Source of the DNA: Leptoclinus maculatus
Lineage: Eukaryota; Chordata; Actinopteri; Perciformes; Stichaeidae
DNA: 64,000 nt
Assembly (NCBI GenBank): GCA_032191485.1
Contig: JAVDOI010000016.1
Span: 11,580,759 to 11,644,758, forward strand
Reading direction: 5' to 3'
Shown here: piece by piece, positions 1 to 13,239 of the stretch
Position numbering within the stretch: position 1 is the stretch's first letter
How the letters are laid out: each line of letters begins with the position of its first letter
Translations under genes and position numbers: made by a program
Notes under the pieces: generated by a model
Told to the model about the DNA's origin: nothing
What the model saw: the letters and a program-made list of their open reading frames with translations, nothing else
Database searches by the model: none

Positions 1-2968
1 ATAATTCAAACAACCTTAAAGTTCCCCAATACAAACTGGAATCACACTCAACACTGTTGGTGGTTTAATCATATAATAAGCTTATTAGCTTTAACAAAAA
101 ACCAAGTTGTATAGCACCAAGTAGAGGACAGTAGTAGTGCTAAATAGAAATGTAATTTTGGATTTTATATATTTCAGTTGCTGTTCATTTATAATGTACT
201 GTTCCTATTAATGCAGCTAGTTGTGAGGCAATGCACACAAGTTGTCATTGTATCTAGGAGGCTAATGCTGAACTTCTGCTTGTCCCACTGGAAATGTAAT
301 GTATTAATGGAGTTATGTGTTTCTGCAGCTACAAAACACAATCTATTTTAGTTTTTTGACATTTTAATATAAACTGGGGTATACCTACAGTACACAATCA
401 CTTCCAGTTGTAGAACTGACATGACAAATCACTTTTTTAACACAATTTTGTGTTGGGTTTACGTGCCATAATGATGTAAGACTAGCTGAGGATTAGATCT
501 ATGACATGAAATTCATCACCACAGGCAGCCATCCATACACTAGGTTTTCTCCATATATATTAAGAATGTCATTTTACAGATAGCCTTTTCATGTTCAAAT
601 GCAGAGGTTTTATTTTTCTTTTACAGCATTTCATTTGTAGACTGTGTCTAATGAGGAAAATCATCCGGTCATTATTCTGCAGTTCCATTTCTTGTCTGCA
701 TAATATTCCTTAAATACAAGAATAGTACATTGTGCCCTCTGATTATCCTCTATTTTTACATCATCTTATGTCCATGGAGATTCAATTACTGGCTGAATAG
801 AGTTGATTTATGTGACCATTCAGTGCCGCCTGTTTTGAAATAAGGAGGAAATATAGAAAATATGCATTCAACAGTGCCTCTAAATGCCATAATGAGGTGA
901 GAAGATAGGCAGGACTCAAATGGTTCCTTCGCCTATTTGGTCTTCAATCCCTTTTTTTTACTGTCTAAGCAGCTAACTGTGCGTGGGGGGGTGGGAGATG
1001 TAGCTATTGATGTCCTTGAACTTTTGCCTAGTTTAATACATTCTAAGTAGATTAGAGCAAGAGAGTGCATGAAAAGACGTCTTTTTTTCCTTTGCTGATT
1101 AGAGTGGGAAAAATATGGGGCTCCATTCCATTTTTTTTTGCATTGAAAAGCTCATTAAGGCTGCTTTCACAAAAGTGCAAGGGAAGTGGAAAGGAAATAG
1201 TTTTGTCATTCGGCCTCACAAACAGATCACACGCTGTTGGTTGTGTGAGAAACACAGAATGAACAAGTAGCTGCCTTCACAAGGAAATGTTGGATGCTCC
1301 AGTCTGACAGCGGTGTATGTATTGATTATTTCATGCATGTACACAGCGACATTAATTCATCGTAAGTATCTCCCCAAATTAGGAGTTATTCCAAGCAATT
1401 TCATTTATTTAAACACTGTGAGAAGCATCCACGCAAGATCCCAATAAACTGGGAGAAATTATGTAGAATTCTTGCCATAGCCAGAGACATATTATTCTGC
1501 AAATGAACCGCTTCACCTGGTACCATCACTGAATTGAAGAAAGGAATATATTTAAAATCACCTCCTTTTTTAAGCCTTACAGCACCTTTGCTGAGAGGTG
1601 GAAGATGTGAGAGATTTGACTGCATATCAGACAGGTAGATCGACAATAGCGTGAACTGGATGACAATGGGTCAGACGGGCTATTCAGCCAATGCTATTGG
1701 GGGGCATGGGTGTCATTGGGCCTCTACAACTCTACATTCCTCTGCAGTAAGTGTCTTCCCAGCTCCCTCTTTCAGTGGTCTGTAGAGCACAGCTGAATGG
1801 ACAGCAGCCATTGTGTGCTCAGATAATGCACTTCAATCATCCTCAATGTCATCACAGCCAAAAAAAAGCTCAGAGGCTGAGTTGAAGGGGCTTTATTTCC
1901 TCCCATATCCGAGAACAAAAATGGAAATTTTTTTAATAAGATTTAGCTCTGCACTTGTTTGGCACACTAATTCTACTGACTATACTAAGTCAGTAGAATC
2001 AGAGGTCTAAGTCTCTAATAAGACCTGTGTTGTGTGTCTAGGGATGTGAATCACTGCCGTAGCTGTTTTTGATGCAGATTTGGTAGTGGCCTCTGGGTGG
2101 AAAACGATTTAGCAGTCATGCTTAGGTTAAAGCTGATTTAATTTACTTTGTCGAGTTTTACTTTTCTGTTTTTTTTTTCACGCAACACTTAATATTCTGG
2201 ACGTGGTAGGCTGCAGGGAAAGCTTGTGGTGTGGTAATCAATTCCATACATTGGCCAACGGTAAGATGTTGAATGGCTAATTGACCGCAGTAATGGTGCA
2301 TGGTTATGTGGTGGTGGACGATGGAGACATGCACATTAAAAAACAATTAATTTCCAATACTAATGTCACTCTTGGCTGCCTCTGCTGCTGCATATAACAA
2401 GGAGCTGTCACTGATTAGTAATTTCATACTCCATCTAGGATTTGATCCAGGCTATGCAAAGTTAGAAAGGCCTTTTTGTTTGATTGAGATACATTTCCTT
2501 TTTAAAAGCCACCTGATGAGAATTCAGGGTTACGTTTTGGTTGATGAGTATATTTAAAATCTTTCTCTCCTTTTTTGCAAAGATACCAGGTCATGGTCTG
2601 GTCAAGGACTGATTGCAGTTTCTGCCTCTAGCCAATGAGTCAGATTTATTTTACTCGTGTTTACAGTATATTTCAAGCTGCTGCAGCCAACTTTGCTCTT
2701 TGGCAGCTCCACATGGCGACAAGACATCATTTTGAAACTTGGAATAACTTCACGATGCAGAAATCCAAATTTGGCTCAATAAACTGCAATCGCCAAGCTT
2801 TAATTCTACTGTGGATGGGCAATGATGGTGGATGGGGAAATTATAAAAAAAAAAGAACCAGCAGGTTCAGCCACCATTGATTATTACTGCTTTTTTGAGT
2901 GTTTGCTGGCAATTTTGATGTATTACTTCTAGTGAGTGCTCATTTAGTTATTTACATGCACATAGAGA

Positions 2969-3015
2969 TTTACTTTGAAATGGTTAAAGTGCACTGCAAA
3001 CCATTTCAAAGTAAA
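2969..3015. repeat. perfect 17-bp inverted repeat with 13-nt loop
   Basis: The left arm (2969-2985) tttactttgaaatggtt is the exact reverse complement of the right arm (2999-3015). The loop 2986-2998 itself contains the palindrome agtgcact. As RNA this would be a stable short hairpin. Its function is unknown. Confidence 0.9.
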
Positions 3016-6000
3016 GAAACCCCAGTGAAGCAATAGTTTGATTATTGAATCACAGTAACCTAATTCCCCTTACAATCTGTGTGTAAAAGATCCACTTCAT
3101 GATCCAGTTAATGTCCAGAAAGATGAGGCAGACTACAGAAAACATCTTTGTTAATGTCACACTGTCAAACAAGGAAAACAGAGCAACTTCATTAGTGTTT
3201 TTTTTCTATTGATGAAGGAATGCTGTTTTCACCCAGAACAGTGATGTTTTTGTGTTTCCCACCACCACTGGCAATACAGCTCTTTGTACACAGACAAACC
3301 AAGTTGCATGTGATCGACAACATGTCCTTCATACTGTGTAGTCGAGGAGAAAGACACTTCGATCTTTCATCAGTTCTTATGATTTCAAAAGCTTGGAGTG
3401 GATAATAACCCGAGACCTCTTTAAGGGTATAAAAATAAAAACAACATGTAGTGATTATTCCTATTTTGAATGTGCTCTTCCCTCTTATTTCACACAATTA
3501 CTCTGCCCTGCTGAAATTACAATTAGCCTCCACAAAGACTCAGCATAATTTCAACAGCGCTATTCAGCATAATTTAAAATTAAGATAATGCTTCTTTTTG
3601 TTTGCTCTATTCATTTAACAGTACTTAGCATCTCTTTGATAAAGGGATGAAAAAGTTTGAAAAAAGCAGTTTAGATGCTATTTCATTGTTGGCCCTTACC
3701 ATTGTGAGTGTTTTTCATGATAAAAAGGCACTATTCATTTGACATTGCCTCTTATTTTAAAAATATTTGTCAAAATCACTTTGAAAAAGCCTGAAAGAGA
3801 CATTTTACAGAAGGTACATTTGAACTCTGTACATTGTGTGGTGTGATCTCATAAATATTCTGGGTTTCCAGAGATCATCAGGTGGTTAAATCCCCTGACT
3901 CTCAAAGTAATTACCCCCTTTGTCCTGGGACTGAATCCCAGTAGTGTTTTTTCTCCTGTGTTCATAATTTGCCCTCACCCTCAACAACAGTCTAAATAAA
4001 GAATAGAAAACACCACAGGTTAGAGTACGGCTAACCTTACTTTAAAAGAAACAGCCTGAGGTTGTGGGAATTCAACTCTAATTACATGAATGCAGGCTTA
4101 GTAATACAAAATGATAACATAGTGTTAGCTATGCTATGATAAACCAAAAATAAAAATTGTGTTTAGATTTTAATCCAAAGCTGTTGGTCATCTGGTTACA
4201 TTTTAAAACTAAACACGTGAACAAATGATCATTTTGACAAATTCTATTGAAATGGGAATAACCAAGTTAACGTCATTGTAGACCATATACTGGATGTGTT
4301 TAGTTATAAAACACAGGCAGTGAATAGAATCCAGAGCAGCCAAGTGTGGCTTTCAAAATGATAAGAACTGTGATGGTTCTGCTGCTCCCAGACTTGGCAT
4401 CAGAATCCATTAAATTAAAATCCTATCGCGCTGCTCTCCTGCTCTTGTCTGAGGACATTTCAGCATCACCACTGTGTCTTTGTAATTATTTTGGAGAGTG
4501 TATTCGCTTTAACATGAGCTCGGGCCAATGAGCAAAGACAGGGCATGTTGCGGGCATCTTCCTCATGACTAACTCGCATATGACACAATGTCCCCTGTAC
4601 TGATAGATGCAGGGTGGCAGTCTGAAAGCAGTGGGTTTTACCCCTGCAAAAGGATCGGACATGATTGGTGCTGTGGAAAGGCTGACAGCATGAATTATGA
4701 AAGTCTCATTAGGGGCTGTTGGAAATGATTTGTCTCGTTACAAAATATGGCCATCCAACCACATTTGCATCCGTGGTTACGGAGTCCATATTGAGTTTTG
4801 CTCTTTTAATTTCGTAGGTGTATCATTTCCTGTTTGTTAGTGAGGAGCTTCCAATGGACGACAAACCATGACTCTATTTAATGGAGGTCACTACTTGGTA
4901 TGCCAAGCAAAATAGCTCAGAAAAGGACAAGGTATGCTCTTTGAAAATTGGCTGCAGTCGCAAAGGTGCTAAAAAATGTGTCATGTTTCTCACTTGACAG
5001 ATGCATTGCTTGGCATGGTGGCATTGAGCTTGGCAGTGTGTGTGACTGCCAGGTCATCTACTGGGGTTGTGTGCTTCTATAGTGATGCCAAAAGCTGCTT
5101 CCATTTTTTGTTTCCCAATGTCCCTTCTCAAGAGGATTGTAGCAGAGCATACCCCCAAAGACAATTGTGCATAATTTACGTTCATCATTTTAAGATCATA
5201 CCCTGCTGGTCAAAAAAGAAGAAAAATAAATCTCTTGTTTTGAGGCAATTGGCCAACACTTACAAGAGAATATTTCATGAGATAACTGCCTAAAGTCCCA
5301 GATTTGAGAAGGCCCCAGCATTTCACATAGTGTACAATGTGTAGTTTCTATACGATTCATATAACGTGACTTCTCTCTCTGAAATGGTTTCATTAGTAAT
5401 CCGCTTCCATCCTTGTTTCTGTCGGTGCACAGTAGTCCTTTCAGTTGTGTCCCTGCAGCAGCCCCACTTTTAGTCACGGGTGGTTCAGCAGTGTCGCTTT
5501 TTCAAAAGGCTGGTGATTTTGCAAGTTATAAGCCGCAATCTTGGCATTGCTTTCACTTTAAAATGCTCCATAGGCGGATCCATTTTCTGATAGCATCATG
5601 CAGCTGAACTGACAGCACGACACATTGCTCACATTATGATGCAGAGGGGTACATCGTTGTCAAAACCCGGAATAGATGGAAAGGAAATGTGTATCTTAAT
5701 TTGTTCTTCTTGTTGTTTTCAATTTCTTTCCCCTCTCTTTTTTTTAGATCAGGTCTACTTTCCGGACACTGATAAGCCAGCATTCGTTTACAGCCACAGT
5801 AATGCGGATGATGCTTTTGATTCTTGTGATGGCAGATTATTATAGTAAGAGTGTTTAGCTGTGGGATATGCATCTAATTTGTGCGTCGTCTGATAGAGTA
5901 GAGATTCAATTTATACACGATTGGATGAGCTGAAATGATATGAAGTCGGACTGGTGAGGCCTGTTCCCTGAAGTGTACAGAAAAGAGGGGGAATGATCTG

Positions 6001-7229
6001 CTCACGGCACCCAGCAACAGGGCTTCTTGATGCAGTGCTTTGATAACGTCAGAGCTCCATCTAGGTTGCTTTGTGAGGTACTGCTCAATAACCTTGTGAT
6101 TTAGCATCGTGCTGTAAATTATCAATGCAATCTCACAGCCACTCATTTGCCTTCCCATCAGTAATACAAAATATGTCCTCTCTACTTACAACAGACTGTA
6201 TTCTGAGCGCTTGTCTCACCACACTCACTCCATTTTTATGTGAGTTCACATGACTTTTCAATGAGGTGCAGCAGCAGTTGCACAGAATTCTAATTTGGCT
6301 TCAATCTAAGTCATTAGGAGAGTCAACAGGAAGCAAACAGATGGCAGAAGGAATATGATGGATAATTGTGCGTCTCAGAGGACAATTCGTAATTTGTATC
6401 TGATTCCGTGCAACCCCCTCATTTTCTTAATGAAGGACTAATTGAGTTTTTTAGATTGGCACAAGCATATGGTCCCATCAATGGTGAAGGGTTTGTGTAA
6501 TGGGTGTAAGGAGATACATTGAGGACATTTAAGGAGACTTTTATAAGATCGTTTCTGAAGGGTAGTCCGATTTTGAGGTCCGAGAAACACTTCAGTCCCG
6601 GTTTTGGATGTGGAAGTGTGTTAATGAGCTCAAATACGATGCATGTTCATTACTTCATAATCATCATCATCGTATTTCTTATTCTTTTTTTGACATCAAA
6701 AAGTAATCTTCACAGTTTTGTCTAAAACACCGATACTTACTCAAAGAAAAGTAAATGTTCTCTAAAATGTTGGAATAAGTAAAACAATCTAGAATCTGTC
6801 TTCACTTGTGAATAAAAGTGTTTTGGATGTTTTTTATTTATTGTTGTTTTTATGTATTCCACTGTAACACATTATGACACATAATGACAAAAAACATGAT
6901 TTGCTTTTTGTTTTCCTTTGGTGTTGTTGTTATACATTTTCTTTCCTTTGTTGTTAATTGTAATTGCAGGTTTTGGGGGGTTTTGTTGTAGAAAATAATC
7001 AACCAGAACAGGGTTTGATCATTTTTCTGCATTGATGTTCAGGTTCTATTTACCTCCAGGAAACAAGCCAATGAACAGACGCTGTTGTTCCAAACAAACA
7101 TTTCTAGACCTTTACATTATTACACAACTGTTGTAAAGGTTAATGTCTTTAATTATAGTTTTGCATCGTTAAACATATTCCCATTGTAATACATGACTGA
7201 AACACAACTCCAATATATCTAAAAATGAA

Positions 7230-7350
7230 AAGTGTGCCCAGAAGACGACACGTGAGTTGAAACACATATACCCGCTACGCCCATTTATTAAAGGCTTTTT
7301 CATTTTTTGCGAAAAAATGTGCCTTGGTATTGTTTTTGGTTATGTCTTAT
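7230..7350. repeat. possible retroposon 3'-tail remnant
   Basis: The pattern of a gaagac...gagttgaaac motif followed by a ttattaaaggctttttcat stretch resembles the 3' ends of LINE/SINE families common in fish. This is recognition from memory only, the copy is short, and no full element surrounds it. Confidence 0.3.
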
Positions 7351-7590
7351 TTATCACAAGCTAAGAACAAGTTTAACCTTATTTGGTCTCATATCTAAAA
7401 TGTAATTTAAACACCTTACAATCCAGATTATCACTACATTTGACCAAAATGTGCCAGTCTCAGCTCAGCCGATGAGAAACGGATCAAAGACGGGATAGTG
7501 AGGTAGTCGTCTTACTGGTATTCCGGGAACTTACACTCTTCAAAGTGTAGCGGTAATGAAGTGTCTCTCATTAAGAGCTACATTTGTGAC

Positions 7591-7612
7591 AGTCAGTCAG
7601 TCAGTCAGTCAG
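7591..7612. repeat. AGTC tetranucleotide repeat
   Basis: Five consecutive AGTC units are followed by a partial unit in the intron upstream of exon 1. Confidence 0.9.
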
Positions 7613-10600
7613 GCAGGAATGCATAGACGGCAGGAAGCGGAGAGCCCCCGATAGACGCTACTCATAGGGGCCTTTGAGTAAATGCTCATTTCATGCAAGG
7701 TTAGACACATCAGTCATTAGACATGGGGCTGGCTTTAACTGCCTTTCGATAAAATTACACATGGAACGTGTCCACACAGTGAAGATGAACCTGGAAATCA
7801 AATGTCTTCCATTAGGCTCTCTGCGGCAGGCGTGATTACCGTCGGTGTGTCAGCCTCAAATTCCCTGCATGCAGTGAATCAAAGCCTCAGTGATGACAAA
7901 GGTCATGGACACAGGGAACTTTCTTTCTCTTTGATTGCGTGCGGAGTCTTTATTTGTTTGTTATATGTACTGAATGTACTTAGTAGTGGGACATTAATTA
8001 AATCAAGCGTAAATCCACTAATTAAGCTTGAAAGCATCAATGAGCTGTGATGGGTAAGGAAAGCTTTGAGCCCACATAATCAGGCTCACATGAATAGTTT
8101 GGCTTGGGCAGGAGAATACTGTCCAGCACTATCCATGTTTGCACATCTTTGACACTGTGACGGAGGCCCGTGTGTGCCACAGCCCATTCAGTAACACTGT
8201 TGCCTCAAAATCTGAGCCCTGGTATCCCCCTGTTATAACCTTCATTTGTTGTCACCTGCTGAGGTTACAGCCCAGTGGTGACCAGCGCCTGTAAAAGCCA
8301 GTAATTTGAGCAGACATTTTGGTACATTTGGACCAGAGGTTTTTCATTGTTTTGGGCGGTTTCTGCATGCAGCGCTGGCTTTGCTAACATATGCACCTCT
8401 GGAGATCCAGCTTCCGAAGCTGATTGAAACAGAAGAGTGATTCTCCTTTCCTTTTTAGTGCGGCCAGACATATCTCACGATAAGATCAACTTGCAAAGCA
8501 GCCTGATTCCCGAGACTAGCCACTGAATCACTTCAGTTTCTCAACGTTGAGAGGAAGGCATTATTTCTCGAAATAGCCTTAATCTCATCCCTCACCTCTT
8601 TATTACTCACCTGATTTGTTGATCATCCCTGACAAGCAGGCAAAATGGCTGCCATTATAAACTGACGGCACATCGTGGCAAGCAGCATGCAGTTTTTGCT
8701 TGCACCGTTTAAAAGTTAAAAGATCTATTTTTGCCCTTACTGGGAGTAATTGCAGGTTTGATGATGCGCAGTGTTACTGAATGCAGTGCTAATTCAGCTT
8801 CTTCCTTTAGCGAATTAGGAGCTTTTGAAAATGTAAAACACGAGAAACAGGAAGAGGGTTTATGCATTACTGTGGCTGTGCTTGTGGCTGAGTGTTTGTG
8901 TGGAGCATTAGGTAACTGTTTTTCTGTGACAGTGAGCTCATATACAAGAGACTCCCAAAAATATTAGATAAATAATATTGTCAAAATCCTATTTCACGCC
9001 ATCACAAGATGTTGGCCACATTAGCTTTAGCCTGCTTGGAAGTCTATAGGCTGTCAAAAGAAGCCAATGTTAACAATCTTAGAGAGACTGACAAGGAGTT
9101 ATTTTGGTCGCTGTGTATCTATAGTGAGTCACACAAATCATCAGTGAATCTGCTGACAATTACACTAAACTTCTGAGAAAGTACATAAGGAGACAGATTT
9201 AGGTAATGTCCTGATGCTACCAAATAGGTTTGTTTCATGGAGTTGGCAGGATTATCTAAAGGGAAATAATGTAGATAGTTGCACTCCAAAAAATACAGTG
9301 TTTGGATATGAGTGTAGGAAAATGGAGGCTATGAAAATATCCAGCAAGTTCAAGTATATATTTGACCAGGAGTCCCGCTTCTCCATGTATATTGTATCTG
9401 TATAAAAATAACCATTTTATTTCAGCAATGATGACGTTAATAATGGCCCCTTACCCTCACTTTGTTCAGTAAATACAGCACACTGGACATTGACTTTCCT
9501 TTAGAGTATCTGCAACATAGATACGCTTCTATGACTGCTCTCAGTACATTTTTATTGCCAGTTATTACCAATTGCATGCATTTACTATAATCCATAATAT
9601 TCTGGATATAAACCAATTTAGGTCTACTAAGAACTAATATTCTCCAGAAGCAACTCCTTCCTGTCCATCTGGTCCAGATTGTTGGAGATTATTTCTATTT
9701 TTAAACGTTTGCTGGATCAAGCATGGCTTTCACCTTGTGTTTAATAAATGCTTTACCTGTCGTGAAATGAAACGTGTCTATTGCTGATCTGTCTGCCAAG
9801 GTCATCTAAGTAATTCAGTTATTTTAGGGATGTGTGTCTAATCCTCCACAAATATGTCAAGTATTTCAAAAAAAGCAATGGCGCTATTCTTCAGTTTCAT
9901 CAATTCTGATGAATAAATGGTCACTATAGGAATGTATTTTTAAATTGTCAAGCGTGCATGCTTTGTCAGTGACGCATGCCATCGAGGTTATGTAAATTAA
10001 CACAAAAGGAAAGAAAGCGAACAGTGATGGATTTCACTGAATGGCATTGCCTCTCCTTTGCTGTTGAAACATGATGGTTGATGGATATCAATAATAAGTA
10101 TTCTCTTTAGTTCCGACTGAAGGACAGACCCCTCGTAAATCTTAAACTTCATTTTCTTATAAACACACAGTTAAAAAGTTCTGAATACTTGCCAAAACAT
10201 GAAATGAATGCAGTCACAAACAGAGGAAATGTTTGAAAGGTAATGACACGCTAAATGCATCATCTGTGCTTTCTGCCTTGTAATGCAGTGAAGACACTTC
10301 GTGTTTTTTTTTGTGCCGCTTTGACAAATGACAAACAGCCTGGCCCTCCATTTATTATAACTCTGGTCTGTGTCTGATGTTAACGGTTATACAGCCACGG
10401 GCTTGAATACAATCCTCGTAGTTCAATTAAACCGCTGCGCTTCTTTCTCAGGACTTTTCTGGTCTCATGTTTCGACATGCTGCTTTTTTCCCCCAATTCT
10501 ACTAACAAAGTTAGGATTAATATCTTTGTGGCATCGTAAGAGACTCCAGTCTCATTTACACTTAAACTGAGACTACCTTTGCTCTAATCTAACCAGCTCT

Positions 10601-12389
10601 CATTTGAGTACCAACAGGTTGAGCTTTATTTGTAATAGCTTCCTGCCCAGACTGATGTAGATATAATTACTCAAACATCAGTGATGAAATTGATGAATCC
10701 GTGATGACAAACCTCTATTTAAAAATGTGTGAAGTATGATTCATGCCGCGTGTGCTCTGTGATGAGTACACAGTAAGTATCTCACTGACATCACACTTAA
10801 TGACATTTTTACAATCCCTTTCATTTTTCAACACATTGTTGTATTGTTCATCACGAGCTGGTGAGAGCTAGATTAGATTAGGTGTGACTGACTGTCAAGG
10901 CTACTGTTCAATCGGCTGAGTTGATCAATGTTTTGCAGAGGCAAATCTTTTCCAAAGGTAAGATGGAGTTAAGACCAATTATAGGCGAAACCAGGCATGA
11001 TGATTAGTATCTAAAAATGATAATACAAAATATAACAGTTCTGTATATGTCCTCCTTGATACAGGAACTGTTGCTTCTGGATGCACAATAGAGAGCTGGG
11101 AAGGAATCATGTTCTTTTAGTATACAGTTATGGATATTCACATATAAAAAGCTCTGTTGCCTTTTGTACTTGCTATAGTTGCTACATTATGCAATACAGG
11201 ACAGTAGGGTGCCTATAATGATTTGTAAACAATTTTTTTCCTTATAACACTTTCGCTGAAAAGTAAAACCATTAAAATAAGTCAAGTAATTATTTATGTA
11301 TTGTCTAAATCCATCCTGCCCTACTGAGCTTAGTGAAATGAAAGTGCTATTGTATGCTGCCTCGTAGCTTTTAGTGTTTAGTTTCACTTGTATAAATTCA
11401 TTAAAAAGCAGTGGGGCCTGCTTTTTGTCCGATTTCCTGCAAAGTAGCAGACATTTAGGCTGACTAAACCAGACAGCCCTTTTATTCTGCTAAATAGGGG
11501 ATTGGTTCTTGATCCAAGGCACCACAGGGTAGAGCCCAAAACACAGTAAAGAGACAGCATGTCAAAGTATCTACAGTAGTTAGGCCTTGCATGACTGAGC
11601 GTTAGATCAACTGCTCTCGGTTTGTCCAAACATCAGTGTACCTGCACATTTTTCGTCCAGGAGAGAGTTCACACTGTGCTTTCTGCTCAATTTGAGCAAA
11701 ACAGATGTGGAAACGATCAAATCAGAGAGAAAGACCTTTGAACGTGCTTCTGAAGCGCCTTACTTTGTGCAGTCATGGTTCTGAAGATCCCAATCAGCAT
11801 CAAAAGGCTGCGATGTTTGTTTCTACCTGGCGGCGTTCTCTCCTTTCATTATACCCTCTATTCTAATTATATATGTAAACACACTTTTCTTGATGCTATA
11901 CTGGGAAGGGATGTTGTTTGAACCTCGCCAAAGACCCAGAGTCACTTTTTTATTTATTTATTTTTCTTAATCCAATCATGGAACATGTTTGTTGATATAA
12001 TTTGGTTAATGCCAACAGTCTGATGCGTGGATCAGACAACTGTCGTCCCTTGTAGTCAAGTGTAGTCAAATTTCAGCTTTCAGTGGAACATGATCAGACG
12101 AGATTGACAGATAAGGCTCACTGTGAGGGAGGTCAGTCTTAGGCGTACAGTTTGCTGTAGGGGGAACACAGAAAACTGACGCCACAAACTAGATTAGAAG
12201 CGAAGATTTAAACATCCTCCCTATCAATGGCTGATGCATTGTATTGTCTAATGTACTAACATAAGCTATGTGTGAATGTGTTGTTTATGCATCACCTGCA
12301 TCGCCTATTTGCAAATTATATAATCACCTCATTAGGACCACACTGCTAGAAGTAATGACAGTTTTCAATTAAGATGAGAGTTTGAAGAC

Positions 12390-12469
12390 AATTTGCATCA
12401 GCTTGTTAATAAGTAAGTAATAAATGTTTCACAGTGTGTCTCATTTACTTAAAACAGCTGATGCAAATT
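12390..12469. promoter_or_regulatory. inverted pair of POU octamer motifs in a hairpin-capable segment
   Basis: ATTTGCAT at 12391-12398 and its reverse complement ATGCAAAT at 12461-12468 lie within 13-bp perfect inverted arms (12390-12402 and 12457-12469). Weaker pairing continues inward. ATTTGCAT is the canonical octamer bound by POU-domain (Oct/Brn) factors. Regulatory activity is an inference; the segment is about 660 bp upstream of exon 1. Confidence 0.45.
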
Positions 12470-12790
12470 CGTAACAAAAAGCAATAGTGCAAGCATCGCT
12501 TTTCTCAGTGTGGAGTCAGAACATTGTGCTCAATTGTCTCTTTGTCCCTTTTTTGGGAAGCAAAGAGGGCATGCATTGTAATGAATACAGCTCAGAATAC
12601 ATTTGCCTAATTTAACAAAGGATCACAACATTTTAGACCAAAAAGAAATCCTGCAAAAGATGACAAACTGTTGAGGAAACTGTGGATCAATAGCATGTTA
12701 TGTCCATGACCCCCTCCTCTGTGGCTTTCTGATGGCTTACACATTTTTACTTTCATTTTGTTTTGGTTTTCTTTTCTGGGTGTGCGGGAT

Positions 12791-12827
12791 GGAGGGAGGG
12801 AGGGGGGGGAGGGAGGGAGGGAGGGAG
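12791..12827. repeat. GGGA-rich simple repeat
   Basis: GGGA units are interrupted by a run of eight G. On the G-rich + strand this has G-quadruplex potential. Confidence 0.9.
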
Positions 12828-13128
12828 CTGGTCTGATGAAGTGTTAGAGTCTTAAAAACCGATGTGAGTTTATTTGCATGTTTGCTATGTGTCTACGCTG
12901 TGCTTTCAAGCTCAATTAATACTCCCAACTCACCCTTATAAATTCGTTGCATTGTTCTATGCCCTAGAGTAAAGGACAAATTAAATACAAACTTGTGTGG
13001 TCTTTGTTTCTAGCCATGTACTGCAGTTGCTTCGAACATCCTGAAAAAAACAGTATGTAATAAGCTTTTGTTCTCAGAAAATCATGTTTAAGCCTAGCTT
13101 TCATATGAACCTCTATTTTGTCCCATAG

Positions 13129-13239
13129 AATATGGAATGATCGGAGAGCATACAGTAAAAAGTCAGCGGCCAAGATCAGTTCATGACACAAAGGCCCTGC
13201 AGGAGCAAGCTGAATCTGCTAAATTTATGGCACAAACTG
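13129..13239 (+). CDS. adgrb3: adgrb3 exon 1 of window: linker before TSP1 repeats
   Basis: The acceptor is tcccatag and the donor is G|gtaata. The exon is 111 bp, phase 1 to phase 1, encoding residues 1-37 plus a split Gly. It reads EYGMIGEHTVKSQRPRSVH and then an Ala/Glu-rich run ending AKFMAQTG. This is the basic, probably unstructured linker between the CUB-containing N-terminal part and the first TSP1 repeat. The match to the same linker in mammalian BAI3 is close and is one of the best paralogue-specific marks in the window. The first base of codon 1 must come from an exon upstream of the window. Confidence 0.93.

Larger units (their letters stand above)
1..13128 (+). other. adgrb3 intron, 3' part (upstream of exon 1)
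   Basis: No coding exon, RNA gene or open frame resembling a known protein was found on either strand over 13 kb. The sequence is AT-rich single-copy-looking DNA with few simple repeats. Noted separately are a perfect hairpin at 2969-3015, a repeat-tail-like segment near 7230-7350, a short AGTC repeat at 7591-7612, an inverted octamer pair at 12390-12469 and a GGGA tract at 12791-12827. The large size of the intron before the TSP1-repeat exons is expected for BAI3. Confidence 0.8.
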
